A stretch of DNA of 8,354 bases from Gammaproteobacteria bacterium (GTDB lineage: Bacteria > Pseudomonadota > Gammaproteobacteria > Arenicellales > Arenicellaceae), in NCBI GenBank assembly GCA_003485905.1, contig DNHK01000261.1, forward strand, positions 1 through 8,354. Direction: 5' to 3'. Numbering within the stretch: the stretch's first letter is position 1; each line of letters opens with the position of its first letter. The translations under genes and the position numbers were made by a program. Below the pieces are notes generated by a model. That model saw nothing but the letters and a program-made list of their open reading frames with translations, had not been told where the DNA came from and did no database searches. Below are positions 1 through 8,354 of the stretch, one piece after another.

Positions 1-1
1 A

Positions 2-847
2 AAGGGTAATGATCAGGTTAGATTCGAGCTGGGTGCATATGCACTAAATCCGGAGATAAAGGTAATTGCACCTTGGCGGGAGTGGAAACTTAACTCGCGA
101 GATAAATTGCTTGCTTATGCTGATGAGCGCGGCATTCCGGTAGAAAAAAAAGCGGATGGTAAGTCTTTGTATTCTATGGACGCGAATCTGCTGCATATCT
201 CATACGAGGGCGGTATTTTAGAGGACCCATGGGCCGAAGCTGAAGAAGAAATGTGGCGATGGACCGTATCGCCCGAGCAAGCACCAAACCAAGCGAGGTA
301 TCTCGAGCTTGAGTTTAGTAAAGGTGACATTACTGCGATTGATGGTGAATCCATGAGCCCGGCGAATGTTATGCGGCTGCTGAATAAAATTGGTGGAGAG
401 CATGGTGTAGGGCGAGACGATATCGTCGAGAACCGATATGTCGGCATGAAGTCACGCGGTTGTTATGAAACTCCAGCTGGGACTATTATGTTACGAGCCC
501 ATCGTGCAATGGAGTCGTTAACCCTGGATCGTGAAGTTGTGCACCTACGTGACGAATTTATGCCACGTTATGCCACGTTAATTTACAATGGGTACTGGTG
601 GAGCCCGGAACGTGAAATGTTGCAAACCATGATTGACGCGTCACAACAACACGTCAATGGCACCGTTCGCGTCAAGTTATATAAAGGCTCGGTAAGCATC
701 GTTGGCCGCAAATCAGATGATTCACTATTTGATGAGCGCATTGCAACGTTTGAAGATGATGACGGAGCGTATAATCAAGCCGATGCGGAGGGGTTTATAA
801 AACTCAACGCATTGCGACTGCGTATCGGCGCGAAACGTAAAAGTTAG
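2..847 (+). CDS. argG: Argininosuccinate synthase, C-terminal two thirds (5' end outside window)
   Basis: ArgG condenses citrulline and aspartate, using ATP, to argininosuccinate in the cytoplasm, the penultimate step of arginine synthesis. The reading frame is already open at base 2 and gives 281 residues to a TAG stop. It begins with KGNDQVRFE, the segment after the GCTGKGND region of the family. It continues with APWREW, the substrate-loop stretch [20 protein letters not shown], and the C-terminal [12 protein letters not shown] and NGYWWSPE segments. The family is about 400 residues, so roughly 120 N-terminal residues, including the ATP-binding P-loop, lie to the left. The TTG at 107 is internal, because conserved sequence continues upstream of it. 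The protein looks intact to its end and resembles the shorter ArgG class rather than the longer E. coli type. hemJ follows after 44 bases with no hairpin between, so co-transcription is likely. Confidence 0.97.
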   Translation, partial: KGNDQVRFELGAYALNPEIKVIAPWREWKLNSRDKLLAYADERGIPVEKKADGKSLYSMDANLLHISYEGGILEDPWAEAEEEMWRWTVSPEQAPNQARYLELEFSKGDITAIDGESMSPANVMRLLNKIGGEHGVGRDDIVENRYVGMKSRGCYETPAGTIMLRAHRAMESLTLDREVVHLRDEFMPRYATLIYNGYWWSPEREMLQTMIDASQQHVNGTVRVKLYKGSVSIVGRKSDDSLFDERIATFEDDDGAYNQADAEGFIKLNALRLRIGAKRKS

Positions 848-880
848 CTCGCCATCAAAAACTCTTCAATTAAACAAGCA

Positions 881-884
881 GGAG
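881..884 (+). promoter_or_regulatory. Ribosome binding site of hemJ
   Basis: GGAG lies 7 bases before the ATG at 892. It fixes that ATG as the start of hemJ and agrees with the family's N-terminus. Confidence 0.75.
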
Positions 885-891
885 TTGGCCC

Positions 892-1305
892 ATGCTTTGG
901 ATAAAAGCATTTCATATTATTTTTATGGTGACCTGGATGGCAGGGATTTTTTATCTTCCTCGGCTTTTTGTCTATCACGCCATGGCCGAAGATCAGGTAG
1001 GCAAGGATCGATTTAAAGTTATGGAACGTAAACTGTTTCTTGGGATTATGACACCAGGCATGATTCTGACGCTCATTTCTGGCATGTACTTATGGCTTGG
1101 TTACGGATTTAGTGGAGGCTGGTTACACCTCAAGCTCATCTTGGTAGCGACTTTAATTGCGTACCATTTTTGGTGTGGCACTACGATTAGACTTTTCCGA
1201 ACCGATAACAATAGTCGATCTCACAAGTTCTATAGGGTGGTAAATGAACTGCCCGTGTTAGTTTTAGTTGCAATCGTCATACTGGTTGTAGTTAAACCCT
1301 TCTAG
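892..1305 (+). CDS. hemJ: Protoporphyrinogen IX oxidase, HemJ type (membrane protein)
   Basis: HemJ oxidises protoporphyrinogen IX to protoporphyrin IX, the step before iron insertion in haem synthesis. It acts in the inner membrane and is unrelated to the flavoproteins HemG and HemY. The 137-residue product has the usual family length and layout. Residues 1-28 form the first helix, with KAFH (His8), the TWMAG stretch and [10 protein letters not shown] charged loop follows (30-48). Further helices lie near 49-70 ([19 protein letters not shown]), 78-97 (the LHLKL motif with Lys81, then AYHFW) and 119-134 ([11 protein letters not shown]). His8 and Lys81 sit where the family keeps conserved His and Lys residues; that is from memory of the family. 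The start is set by GGAG 7 bases upstream. The gene lies between argG (44 bases) and trmL (13 bases), probably as one operon. The functional link to those neighbours is not obvious. Confidence 0.93.
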   Translation: MLWIKAFHIIFMVTWMAGIFYLPRLFVYHAMAEDQVGKDRFKVMERKLFLGIMTPGMILTLISGMYLWLGYGFSGGWLHLKLILVATLIAYHFWCGTTIRLFRTDNNSRSHKFYRVVNELPVLVLVAIVILVVVKPF

Positions 1306-1318
1306 CGTTAAAGCAGCA

Positions 1319-1780
1319 ATGTTTAGCGTAGTGCTATATGAACCGGAAATTGCTCCAAATACCGGGAATGTAATTAGACTGTGCGCTAATACTGGGGCCG
1401 AACTTCATTTAATTGAGCCACTCGGATTTAGTCCCGACGAAAAAAGATTACGCCGTGCCGGATTGGATTATCACGACTGGGTAAAGGTGAAGACCCACTC
1501 AAGCTATGATGATTTTTCTAGGGACCACACTGGTAGAATTTTTACTCTATCGACCCATCACACAAAATCTTACAGTAAAGCTGAGTTCGCACCCGGCGAT
1601 ACCTTTGTATTTGGGCCAGAAACACGGGGCTTACCACAGGAAATTCGAAGTAGCATTCCATCTGAACAACGGTTAACGCTACCGATGAAACCCAACAACC
1701 GCAGCCTGAACTTATCAAACTCGGTTGCAATTGTGGTGTATGAAGCATGGAGGCAGCTAGGCTTTTCAGGGGCACAATAA
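1319..1780 (+). CDS. trmL: tRNA (cytidine/uridine-34-2'-O)-methyltransferase TrmL
   Basis: TrmL is a small SPOUT-class enzyme that uses S-adenosylmethionine to 2'-O-methylate the wobble nucleotide of tRNA-Leu isoacceptors in the cytoplasm. The 153 residues match E. coli TrmL almost end to end. Residues 5-17 are [13 protein letters not shown], residue Arg20 follows in [10 protein letters not shown], and [10 protein letters not shown] lies at 42-51. The cofactor-binding FGPETRGLP is at 98-106. The C-terminal trefoil-knot segment is at 128-147 ([17 protein letters not shown]). The ATG at 1319 begins the protein exactly where E. coli TrmL begins. The Shine-Dalgarno is weak (AAAGCAG just before the start), so translation may depend on read-through from hemJ, whose stop is 13 bases upstream. 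No terminator is visible right after it. Confidence 0.96.
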   Translation: MFSVVLYEPEIAPNTGNVIRLCANTGAELHLIEPLGFSPDEKRLRRAGLDYHDWVKVKTHSSYDDFSRDHTGRIFTLSTHHTKSYSKAEFAPGDTFVFGPETRGLPQEIRSSIPSEQRLTLPMKPNNRSLNLSNSVAIVVYEAWRQLGFSGAQ

Positions 1781-1891
1781 GCAATCACACATTCAATATT
1801 TTCCGAAAACCTGTAGCCGAATATTCAAAGATAGTATATTTTGTTAATTCTAGTTACAGACTAGCGAAGCAGACAATTTGGAGGGGGAAAC
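1781..1891 (+). promoter_or_regulatory. AT-rich gap before the YIP1 gene, possible weak promoter
   Basis: This 111-base gap is the longest on the left (+) side and is clearly more AT-rich than its flanks. It holds a perfect 8-base palindrome GAATATTC (1819-1826), a -10-like TATATT (1835-1840) with no good -35 at the right distance, and a small inverted repeat CTAGT-TACAG-ACTAG (1850-1864) just before the ribosome binding site. The gap length and composition suggest separate expression of the YIP1 gene, but no hexamer pair is convincing. No terminator for trmL is visible, so read-through from upstream is also possible. Confidence 0.25.
1880..1887 (+). promoter_or_regulatory. Strong ribosome binding site of the YIP1 gene
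   Basis: GGAGGGGG, with its GGAGG core at 1880-1884, lies 7 bases before the ATG at 1892. It is the best Shine-Dalgarno match in the window and decides the start. Confidence 0.85.
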
Positions 1892-2605
1892 ATGTCAGAG
1901 TCAAGCAACTTCGATTTTGCGATTGTAATAGCGCAAATTAAACAGATCATCACGGACCCGGTGGCTTTCTACAAGAATATGCCTAAAACCGGTGGCTACG
2001 GTGAACCAATTATATTCTTATTAGTTGCGGCGGTTGCCGGCGGAATTGTCTACGCAGGACTTTCTATCATAGGTTTAACGCCCGGCCCAAATTTTGCTGG
2101 ACTTGGTGCCATTATCGCATTTCCGATCGGCGGCTTGATTGGAAGTTTCATTGCTGCCGGAGTTTTGTTTGTCATTTGGAAATTGATGGGGTCACCGGAA
2201 AATTTTGAAACGGCTTATCGATGCGTCGCTTATTCGTTCGCTCTTATGCCTGCGCTTGCGGTCCTTATGATCCTGCCTTACTTGGGGACTATACTGCGCA
2301 CTCTTTGGGCAACGTGGCTTGTCATAATCCAAAGCACTGAAGTACATGGTCGCGCAAAGAAAACCGCTCAGCTTGTATTTGGAATCATAGCCGCGCTGAT
2401 GATATTAAGCGGTTTAAGCGCCGAATACGCAACAAGACAAGCCATGGAACAAGTAGAAGAATTCCGCGAAGGCTTAAACGAAGCTCAATCTAACGCGCTT
2501 GAAAACCTGGAAGACATGACGCCCGAAGAAATGGGGCAAGCTGCAGGTGATTTTATTAGGGGCCTTCAAGAAGCTGCAAAGCAGGCGGAGGAAAATCGTG
2601 AATAG
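1892..2605 (+). CDS. YIP1-family integral membrane protein with acidic helical tail
   Basis: The 237-residue protein belongs to the YIP1-like membrane family by pattern. A short cytosolic N-terminus carries the family-like stretch TDPVAFYKNMPKTGGYGEP (21-39). About five hydrophobic segments follow, near 38-61, 72-97, 113-131, 133-147 and 159-176, the first ones rich in glycine and alanine. Eukaryotic YIP1 proteins act in vesicle trafficking. The bacterial members have no established function, so none is given here. Residues about 178-237 form a soluble tail rich in Glu, Ala and Gln, predicted helical and strongly acidic, containing LEDMTPEEMGQAAGD (206-220). The start is fixed by a strong ribosome binding site. 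A hairpin terminator lies about 40 bases after the stop. Expression is probably in its own unit, possibly with read-through from trmL. There is no signal peptide and no catalytic motif. Confidence 0.8.
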   Translation: MSESSNFDFAIVIAQIKQIITDPVAFYKNMPKTGGYGEPIIFLLVAAVAGGIVYAGLSIIGLTPGPNFAGLGAIIAFPIGGLIGSFIAAGVLFVIWKLMGSPENFETAYRCVAYSFALMPALAVLMILPYLGTILRTLWATWLVIIQSTEVHGRAKKTAQLVFGIIAALMILSGLSAEYATRQAMEQVEEFREGLNEAQSNALENLEDMTPEEMGQAAGDFIRGLQEAAKQAEENRE

Positions 2606-2645
2606 TAAAACTATACAGCCAAACGACCTTCTATGCTGATCGTTT

Positions 2646-2682
2646 GATCGGCTGGTTCTTCTACCTACCAGCCGATTATTTT
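2646..2682 (+). terminator. Intrinsic terminator of the YIP1 gene, between convergent genes
   Basis: TCGGCTGGT (2648-2656) pairs perfectly with ACCAGCCGA (2667-2675) across a 10-base loop. An A-T pair (2647/2676) and a G-T pair (2646/2677) extend the stem. TTATTTTA follows on the + strand, a usable though interrupted U-tract, so the element points toward the YIP1 gene. On the other strand the hairpin lies about 33 bases past the thiC stop but is followed by mixed bases, so it would be a weaker terminator for thiC. Confidence 0.8.
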
Positions 2683-2709
2683 AAAGCCTCAACGAAAATA
2701 AAGCCGATA

Positions 2710-4610
<1,901 letters not shown>

Positions 4611-4769
4611 AAGATAGCCTTGTTTGCAGGCTCAAGTTGATCGAAAAGTGACCAACGTTAGCTGGATTCACAACAAGTCGACGGTAGCTGATGGTCAATA
4701 GCGAATCAAGCAAAGAAACATAAAACTATCGCAACTATATAGAGTTACCTTTTGTTAGCCTTTGCAGCA

Positions 4770-4799
4770 TATAATTCGGCAACGACATGGGAATATAAT
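4770..4799 (+). promoter_or_regulatory. Candidate -10 elements for the tolC-type gene
   Basis: Two perfect TATAAT hexamers (4770-4775 and 4794-4799) lie 24 bases apart, 70 and 46 bases before the start codon. Neither has a convincing -35 at normal spacing nor a TGn extension, and the area is AT-rich. One of them may be the real -10, but chance matches are possible. Confidence 0.35.
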
Positions 4800-4845
4800 A
4801 TTTAACAACACCGGAAACAGATGACATCATTTTTGATATAAAATC

Positions 4846-6234
4846 ATGCTGACCAAAATAAAAATTAGTCTCGTAGGCTGTCTACTGGCTTTTTCTTGCG
4901 CCCCCGTTTATGCACAAACAGACTCCGTTGCACCGATAATCGACGGCTCAGACCTCGCAGAGATACTCGCAGACGCACGCAAAAACGACCCAACTTACCA
5001 GTCAAGTAAACTTCGACTGGATGCTGACCTCGAGGGATTACATGAAGCGCGTTCATTTCTATTCCCACAGCTATCAGCCAATGTGGTGGCTAATGACATC
5101 GATGAGTCGCAGAGTGTAACTGGAGGCGACAACCCTTTTCTAGGGCGAGGCCAAGCTGAATATACCGCGCACTCGTATGGACTCCAATTACGCCAGGTTA
5201 TTTTCAACCCGGCTATATTTTCGCAGGTTAAGCGCGCTCAAATTGAAGCGGAAATTGCCACCGCGGGATTGGAAATTGCAAATCAAGATTTACTACTGCG
5301 TGCCGCTGAAGGGTATTTCGAGGTTCTACTCGCACAGGACAATCTGGAGCTCTCTGCCGCAAATCTGAAATCCTCGGAAGAACAATTTAGGCAAGTTGAA
5401 AGTCGATTTGAGGTTGGTTTGGCGACGCGCGCCGAACAGCAACAGGCACTCGCTCGATGGCAAACCTCGATAGCCGCCAACATTGTTGCTCAGAATGATA
5501 TGCAAAACATAGAACGTTTTCTGGAAGTTATTACCGGAACACGCTATTCAAGTTTGGCTGCTTTACCAGACGATACAAACGTTTTAGATTTACTTGTAGA
5601 TCTCGATCGCGCGAATTGGATCGATACCGTAGAAATGAATAATTTGTCGCTATACCAGCAACAACTAAAGTTGGAAGTCGCTGGACGTTCTGTAGATATT
5701 GAAAAAGCCGGCCATTACCCTACGCTTGATGCCGTAGTTGATTACGGTACCAGAGTTAATAACGGGGGTATATTTGGTGCAGCAACACGTAACCAAACAA
5801 CCAATGCATCGCTACAACTATCTATCCCGATATTCACTGGCGGTCGAGTTCGAAGTCGCATTCGATCTGCCAATTACGAATTTGAAGCGGTTCGCCAAGA
5901 CCTCTCTTACACCCACAGCCTAGTAATGACTGACGCAGAGAATTTGCTTGATCAGCTGTCCAGCCAAACACAAACTATAGAGGCACTATCAAAGGCGGTT
6001 GATGCCAGCACACTTGTGCTTGAAGCGAAACAAGAGGGCTTTAGAGCGGGGATTGAAACAAACTTGAATGTTCTCGATGCACAGCGTGATTTATTTCAAG
6101 CAGGAGTGAATTACAACAGCGCCAAATACGATACCTTAATAATTATATTGAAGCTCGAGCAAATCGCGGGCAATTTAAGTGAGACACATTTGGGAGTGCT
6201 TAATGCCATGTTAGTTCCTTCTACGACCAACTAA
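4846..6234 (+). CDS. tolC: TolC-family outer-membrane channel protein
   Basis: TolC-family proteins form trimeric outer-membrane channels through which type I secretion or drug-efflux pumps export substrates. The 462-residue precursor has a signal peptide: Lys4 and Lys6, a hydrophobic core 7-20, and cleavage after VYA (23). The mature part shows the family's two repeats, about 36-233 and 256-445. Each has a helix leading into a beta strand: LQLRQVIFNP (113-122) in the first and LQLSIPIFTGGR (323-334) in the second. The C-terminal signature FRAGIETNLNVLDAQRDLF lies at 399-417. The ATG is the only sensible start, since an in-frame TGA sits at 4834-4836 and the signal peptide begins there, yet no Shine-Dalgarno precedes it. 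No pump or adaptor gene is adjacent, so it may serve several partners as E. coli TolC does. The symbol denotes the family, since orthology to E. coli tolC is likely but not shown. Confidence 0.92.
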   Translation: MLTKIKISLVGCLLAFSCAPVYAQTDSVAPIIDGSDLAEILADARKNDPTYQSSKLRLDADLEGLHEARSFLFPQLSANVVANDIDESQSVTGGDNPFLGRGQAEYTAHSYGLQLRQVIFNPAIFSQVKRAQIEAEIATAGLEIANQDLLLRAAEGYFEVLLAQDNLELSAANLKSSEEQFRQVESRFEVGLATRAEQQQALARWQTSIAANIVAQNDMQNIERFLEVITGTRYSSLAALPDDTNVLDLLVDLDRANWIDTVEMNNLSLYQQQLKLEVAGRSVDIEKAGHYPTLDAVVDYGTRVNNGGIFGAATRNQTTNASLQLSIPIFTGGRVRSRIRSANYEFEAVRQDLSYTHSLVMTDAENLLDQLSSQTQTIEALSKAVDASTLVLEAKQEGFRAGIETNLNVLDAQRDLFQAGVNYNSAKYDTLIIILKLEQIAGNLSETHLGVLNAMLVPSTTN

Positions 6235-6239
6235 ATTCT

Positions 6240-7502
6240 TTAAATAAAACCTTTGGCCGCTAGTAATACCGATGCCTTTGCTAATGCGCCTGAGTGATCG
6301 AGTATCAACTGCTTTCCCAGTTGGCCACAGTCATGTCGTAAGTTTGGGTCACTCAAAAGGCGATTTACCATATCGAATAATTGTTCTTCGTCATTAACTT
6401 GAAACCCTGCCCCAGCATCTACAACCCAACGGCTTATTTCGGCAAAGTTAAACATATGCGGGCCAAAGCAAACTGGAATGCCTAAAGCACATGGCTCAAG
6501 TAAATTTTGGCCTCCCAACTCAACCAAGCTACCGCCGACAAACGCAACATCAGCTACCCCATACAAGAGTGATAATTCACCCATGGTATCGGCAAGATAG
6601 ACGTCGACACTGGTATCTAGTTCATCTAATAGAGACCGACGAGCAAGCTTAAAACCAGAGCGCTTGGAAAGTCTAGCGACAGAATCAAATCGCTCGGGAT
6701 GTCGAGGAACTAAGACTAACAATAATCTCGGGTGAACTTCCCGTATACGTTGAAATGCTCGAAGTACGATTTGCTCCTCACCATCACGTGTACTCCCACA
6801 AATCCAAACTGGTCGATCGCCCGCAATCTTACGCCGTATGTCCTGCGCGGCTTCACCGGTACTCGGAGGTATTGCAGCATCGATCTTTATACTACCTGTT
6901 ACATATGAACGATCAACCGGAGCGCCAATCGATACGATACGCGCCGCATCGGCTTCACTTTGGATTAAAAACAATTTTACTATGCCCAGCAAAGGGGCAA
7001 ACATAGACCGAAATCGTGCATACCGCTCTCTCGAACGGTCCGATAGCCGCACATTTATGTACGCCAGCTGTACATTTTTATTCTGACACTCCCGAATCAA
7101 ATTAGGCCAGATTTCAGTTTCTACAATTAGCCCAACTTTTGGCCGCACCCGGGACAAGAACTGTCGTACTCCAATACCGGTGTCGTACGGTAAATAGCAG
7201 TGCTCAACGCGATCAGAGAATAGTTGCCCCACCGTGATTGATCCAGTGGGTGTGGTTGTTGTTACGCAAATTTTATATTCAGGCCTTTTTCTTAGAATAG
7301 ATTGCACAAATGGAACAATCGCTCGTACTTCACCAACAGAAACGGCATGTATCCAACAATCTATCGGCGCCTCAACCGTTACCAAACCAAGCCGTTCGCC
7401 CCAACGCTGCCAATATGCTCTATTGCGAAAACCCTTGGCTAATTGCATTAACAACACTACTGGCAGTAATACATACACCATGAGGCGATAAGTCAGTAGC
7501 AT
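6240..7502 (-). CDS. waaA: 3-deoxy-D-manno-octulosonic acid (Kdo) transferase
   Basis: WaaA (KdtA) moves Kdo from CMP-Kdo to lipid A precursor at the cytoplasmic face of the inner membrane, starting the lipopolysaccharide inner core. Starting at the ATG at 7502, the protein has 420 residues, close to E. coli WaaA (425). An N-terminal membrane anchor (about 4-22) is followed by YWQRWGERLG, then HAVSVGE (52-58), whose Glu58 matches the catalytic base described for the Aquifex enzyme. TTTTPTGS, ETEIWPN (128-134) and NVRLSDRS follow. The C-terminal half has GSTRDGEE, VPRHPERF, DTMGEL, and FVGGSLVELGGQNLLEP ahead of FGPHMFNF. The family often has GGHN where this has GGQN. A TTG at 7514 would add four residues, but the ATG overlapping the hemF stop fits the family start better. 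The 3' end lies 5 bases from the tolC-type stop. Confidence 0.95.
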   Translation of the reverse strand: MLLTYRLMVYVLLPVVLLMQLAKGFRNRAYWQRWGERLGLVTVEAPIDCWIHAVSVGEVRAIVPFVQSILRKRPEYKICVTTTTPTGSITVGQLFSDRVEHCYLPYDTGIGVRQFLSRVRPKVGLIVETEIWPNLIRECQNKNVQLAYINVRLSDRSRERYARFRSMFAPLLGIVKLFLIQSEADAARIVSIGAPVDRSYVTGSIKIDAAIPPSTGEAAQDIRRKIAGDRPVWICGSTRDGEEQIVLRAFQRIREVHPRLLLVLVPRHPERFDSVARLSKRSGFKLARRSLLDELDTSVDVYLADTMGELSLLYGVADVAFVGGSLVELGGQNLLEPCALGIPVCFGPHMFNFAEISRWVVDAGAGFQVNDEEQLFDMVNRLLSDPNLRHDCGQLGKQLILDHSGALAKASVLLAAKGFI

Positions 7503-7504
7503 CA
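7500..7504 (-). promoter_or_regulatory. TGATG stop-start junction coupling hemF to waaA
   Basis: On the minus strand the hemF stop TGA (7504-7502) and the waaA start ATG (7502-7500) share one A. No good Shine-Dalgarno precedes the ATG, so waaA is probably translated by ribosomes finishing hemF. Confidence 0.75.
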
Positions 7505-8354
7505 GGTAAGCCAATCACGTGCAACAAGATAGTGTCTCAACAAGTCATGCTCGGCCGAACCGGCTTCTGGAGACAGACCATATTCCCAGCGCACAAGAGG
7601 AGGTAAACTCATCAAAATGGACTCGGTACGCCCCCCGCTTTGTAGTCCAAATAAAGTTCCTCGGTCGTATACAAGATTAAACTCAACATAACGGCCGCGA
7701 CGATATAGCTGCCACTGTCGTTCGGTCTCACCCCACGCAGTGTCATGCCTACGCTCAAGTATTGGCAAATAAGCAGGCAGATAATGATCCCCAACACTTC
7801 GCATAAAGGAAAACGCGGTTTGGAAATCGGGTGTATTCAAATCATCAAAAAATAACCCGCCGATGCCACGCTGCTCTTCTCGGTGCTTTAAATAAAAGTA
7901 CTTATCGCACCATGTTTTGTATTTCTCGTAAGCTCCTTTTTCAAAGCCATCGCAAGCCTCTTTAGAAAGGGTGTGCCAATGTACGGCATCTTCATCAAAC
8001 CCATAATAGGGCGTCAAATCAAAACCCCCACCAAACCACCAAATAGGGTCTGGTGTATTCTGGCCAGCAACAAAAAACCGTACATTTGCGTGTGAGGTTG
8101 GTGCATAAGGGTTCAGCGGATGAATGACTAAGGATACGCCTAACGCTTCAAATGCCTTACCTATAAGCTCCGGCCGTTGGTTAGTCGCCGACGCGGGCAA
8201 CGCCTCGCCTTTCACGTGGGAAAAGTTAACGCCTCCTTTCTCAATTACCGCACCCTCAGCAAGCACACGACTTTGTCCCCCTCCGCCCGATTGGTACTCC
8301 CAATGGTCTTCCTGAAATTTACTACCATCAACCCCTTCAAGCCCATGACATATA
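7502..8354 (-). CDS. hemF: Oxygen-dependent coproporphyrinogen III oxidase (N-terminus outside window)
   Basis: HemF uses molecular oxygen to decarboxylate coproporphyrinogen III to protoporphyrinogen IX, a cytoplasmic step of aerobic haem synthesis. Its product is the substrate of HemJ, encoded near the other end of this window. The frame is open to the right edge and gives 283 residues. Comparison with E. coli HemF suggests only about 18 N-terminal residues are missing. The first visible part contains [16 protein letters not shown]. The family segments then follow in order: [69 protein letters not shown] and, near the end, [20 protein letters not shown] followed by [13 protein letters not shown]. 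The GTG at 8266 is internal, because conserved sequence continues upstream of it. The gene ends in a one-base overlap with waaA, so both are on one transcript whose promoter lies outside the window. Confidence 0.98.
   Translation of the reverse strand, partial: ICHGLEGVDGSKFQEDHWEYQSGGGGQSRVLAEGAVIEKGGVNFSHVKGEALPASATNQRPELIGKAFEALGVSLVIHPLNPYAPTSHANVRFFVAGQNTPDPIWWFGGGFDLTPYYGFDEDAVHWHTLSKEACDGFEKGAYEKYKTWCDKYFYLKHREEQRGIGGLFFDDLNTPDFQTAFSFMRSVGDHYLPAYLPILERRHDTAWGETERQWQLYRRGRYVEFNLVYDRGTLFGLQSGGRTESILMSLPPLVRWEYGLSPEAGSAEHDLLRHYLVARDWLT

Noticed and set aside
10..20. ATCAGGT, the complement of the TPP riboswitch core ACCTGAT (also seen near 992 and 7501)
   Set aside because: Each copy lies inside coding sequence with no CTGAGA partner or closing stem, so these are chance matches.
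115..447. Antisense open frame of 110 codons inside argG
   Set aside because: It lies fully opposite conserved argG sequence, and its residue make-up (many Ser, Pro, Arg) is typical of a shadow frame.
1747..1941. Open frame of 64 codons bridging the end of trmL, the gap and the YIP1 start
   Set aside because: It overlaps two well-supported genes in another frame, has no ribosome binding site, and its product looks like no protein I recognise.
4820..4830. Short palindrome ATGACATCAT just before the tolC-type start, considered as an operator
   Set aside because: The arms are only 4 bp and match no operator I can name with confidence, so it is expected by chance in AT-rich DNA.
4857..4902. Possible lipoprotein signal (Cys18 in the TolC-type N-terminus)
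   Set aside because: The residues before Cys18 are AFS, which do not fit a lipobox, whereas a normal signal peptidase I site VYA follows at 21-23.

Overview
The window reads as ordinary, gene-dense chromosome of a Gram-negative bacterium, most likely a gammaproteobacterium. Three things point that way. WaaA (Kdo transfer to lipid A) and a TolC-type outer-membrane channel imply an outer membrane. ThiC, TrmL and HemF resemble their gammaproteobacterial counterparts along their whole length. The order thiC, tolC, waaA is, as I recall it, like the pseudomonad neighbourhood. Base composition looks moderate (mid-40s % GC by eye) and even. I see no insertion sequence, phage gene, CRISPR array, tRNA, rRNA or sign of recent transfer.

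Layout. Bases 2-847 hold the 3' two thirds of argG (+). It is followed 44 bases later by hemJ (892-1305), then after 13 bases by trmL (1319-1780). With no terminator between them, these are probably one transcript. After a 111-base AT-rich gap comes a YIP1-family membrane protein gene (1892-2605) with a very strong ribosome binding site. A hairpin terminator (2646-2682) separates it from the convergent thiC (2710-4599, -). The 246-base gap 4600-4845 is the divergent control region of thiC and a tolC-type gene (4846-6234, +). The tolC-type gene meets waaA (6240-7502, -) tail to tail with only 5 bases between them. waaA overlaps by one base the end of hemF (7502 to beyond the right edge, -), forming a TGATG junction.

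Function. All eight genes are housekeeping: arginine synthesis (argG), two late steps of aerobic haem synthesis (hemF, then hemJ after one more HemJ-independent product step at opposite ends of the window), tRNA wobble-base methylation (trmL), thiamine pyrimidine synthesis (thiC), lipopolysaccharide inner core (waaA) and outer-membrane export (tolC-type). The YIP1 protein has no assigned function.

I looked for an undescribed system and did not find one. The points worth a second look are small: the apparent lack of a TPP riboswitch before thiC, the coupled hemF-waaA junction (which also corrects the waaA start), the near-touching tolC/waaA ends without a terminator, the tolC-type start without a Shine-Dalgarno sequence, and the acidic helical tail of the YIP1 protein.
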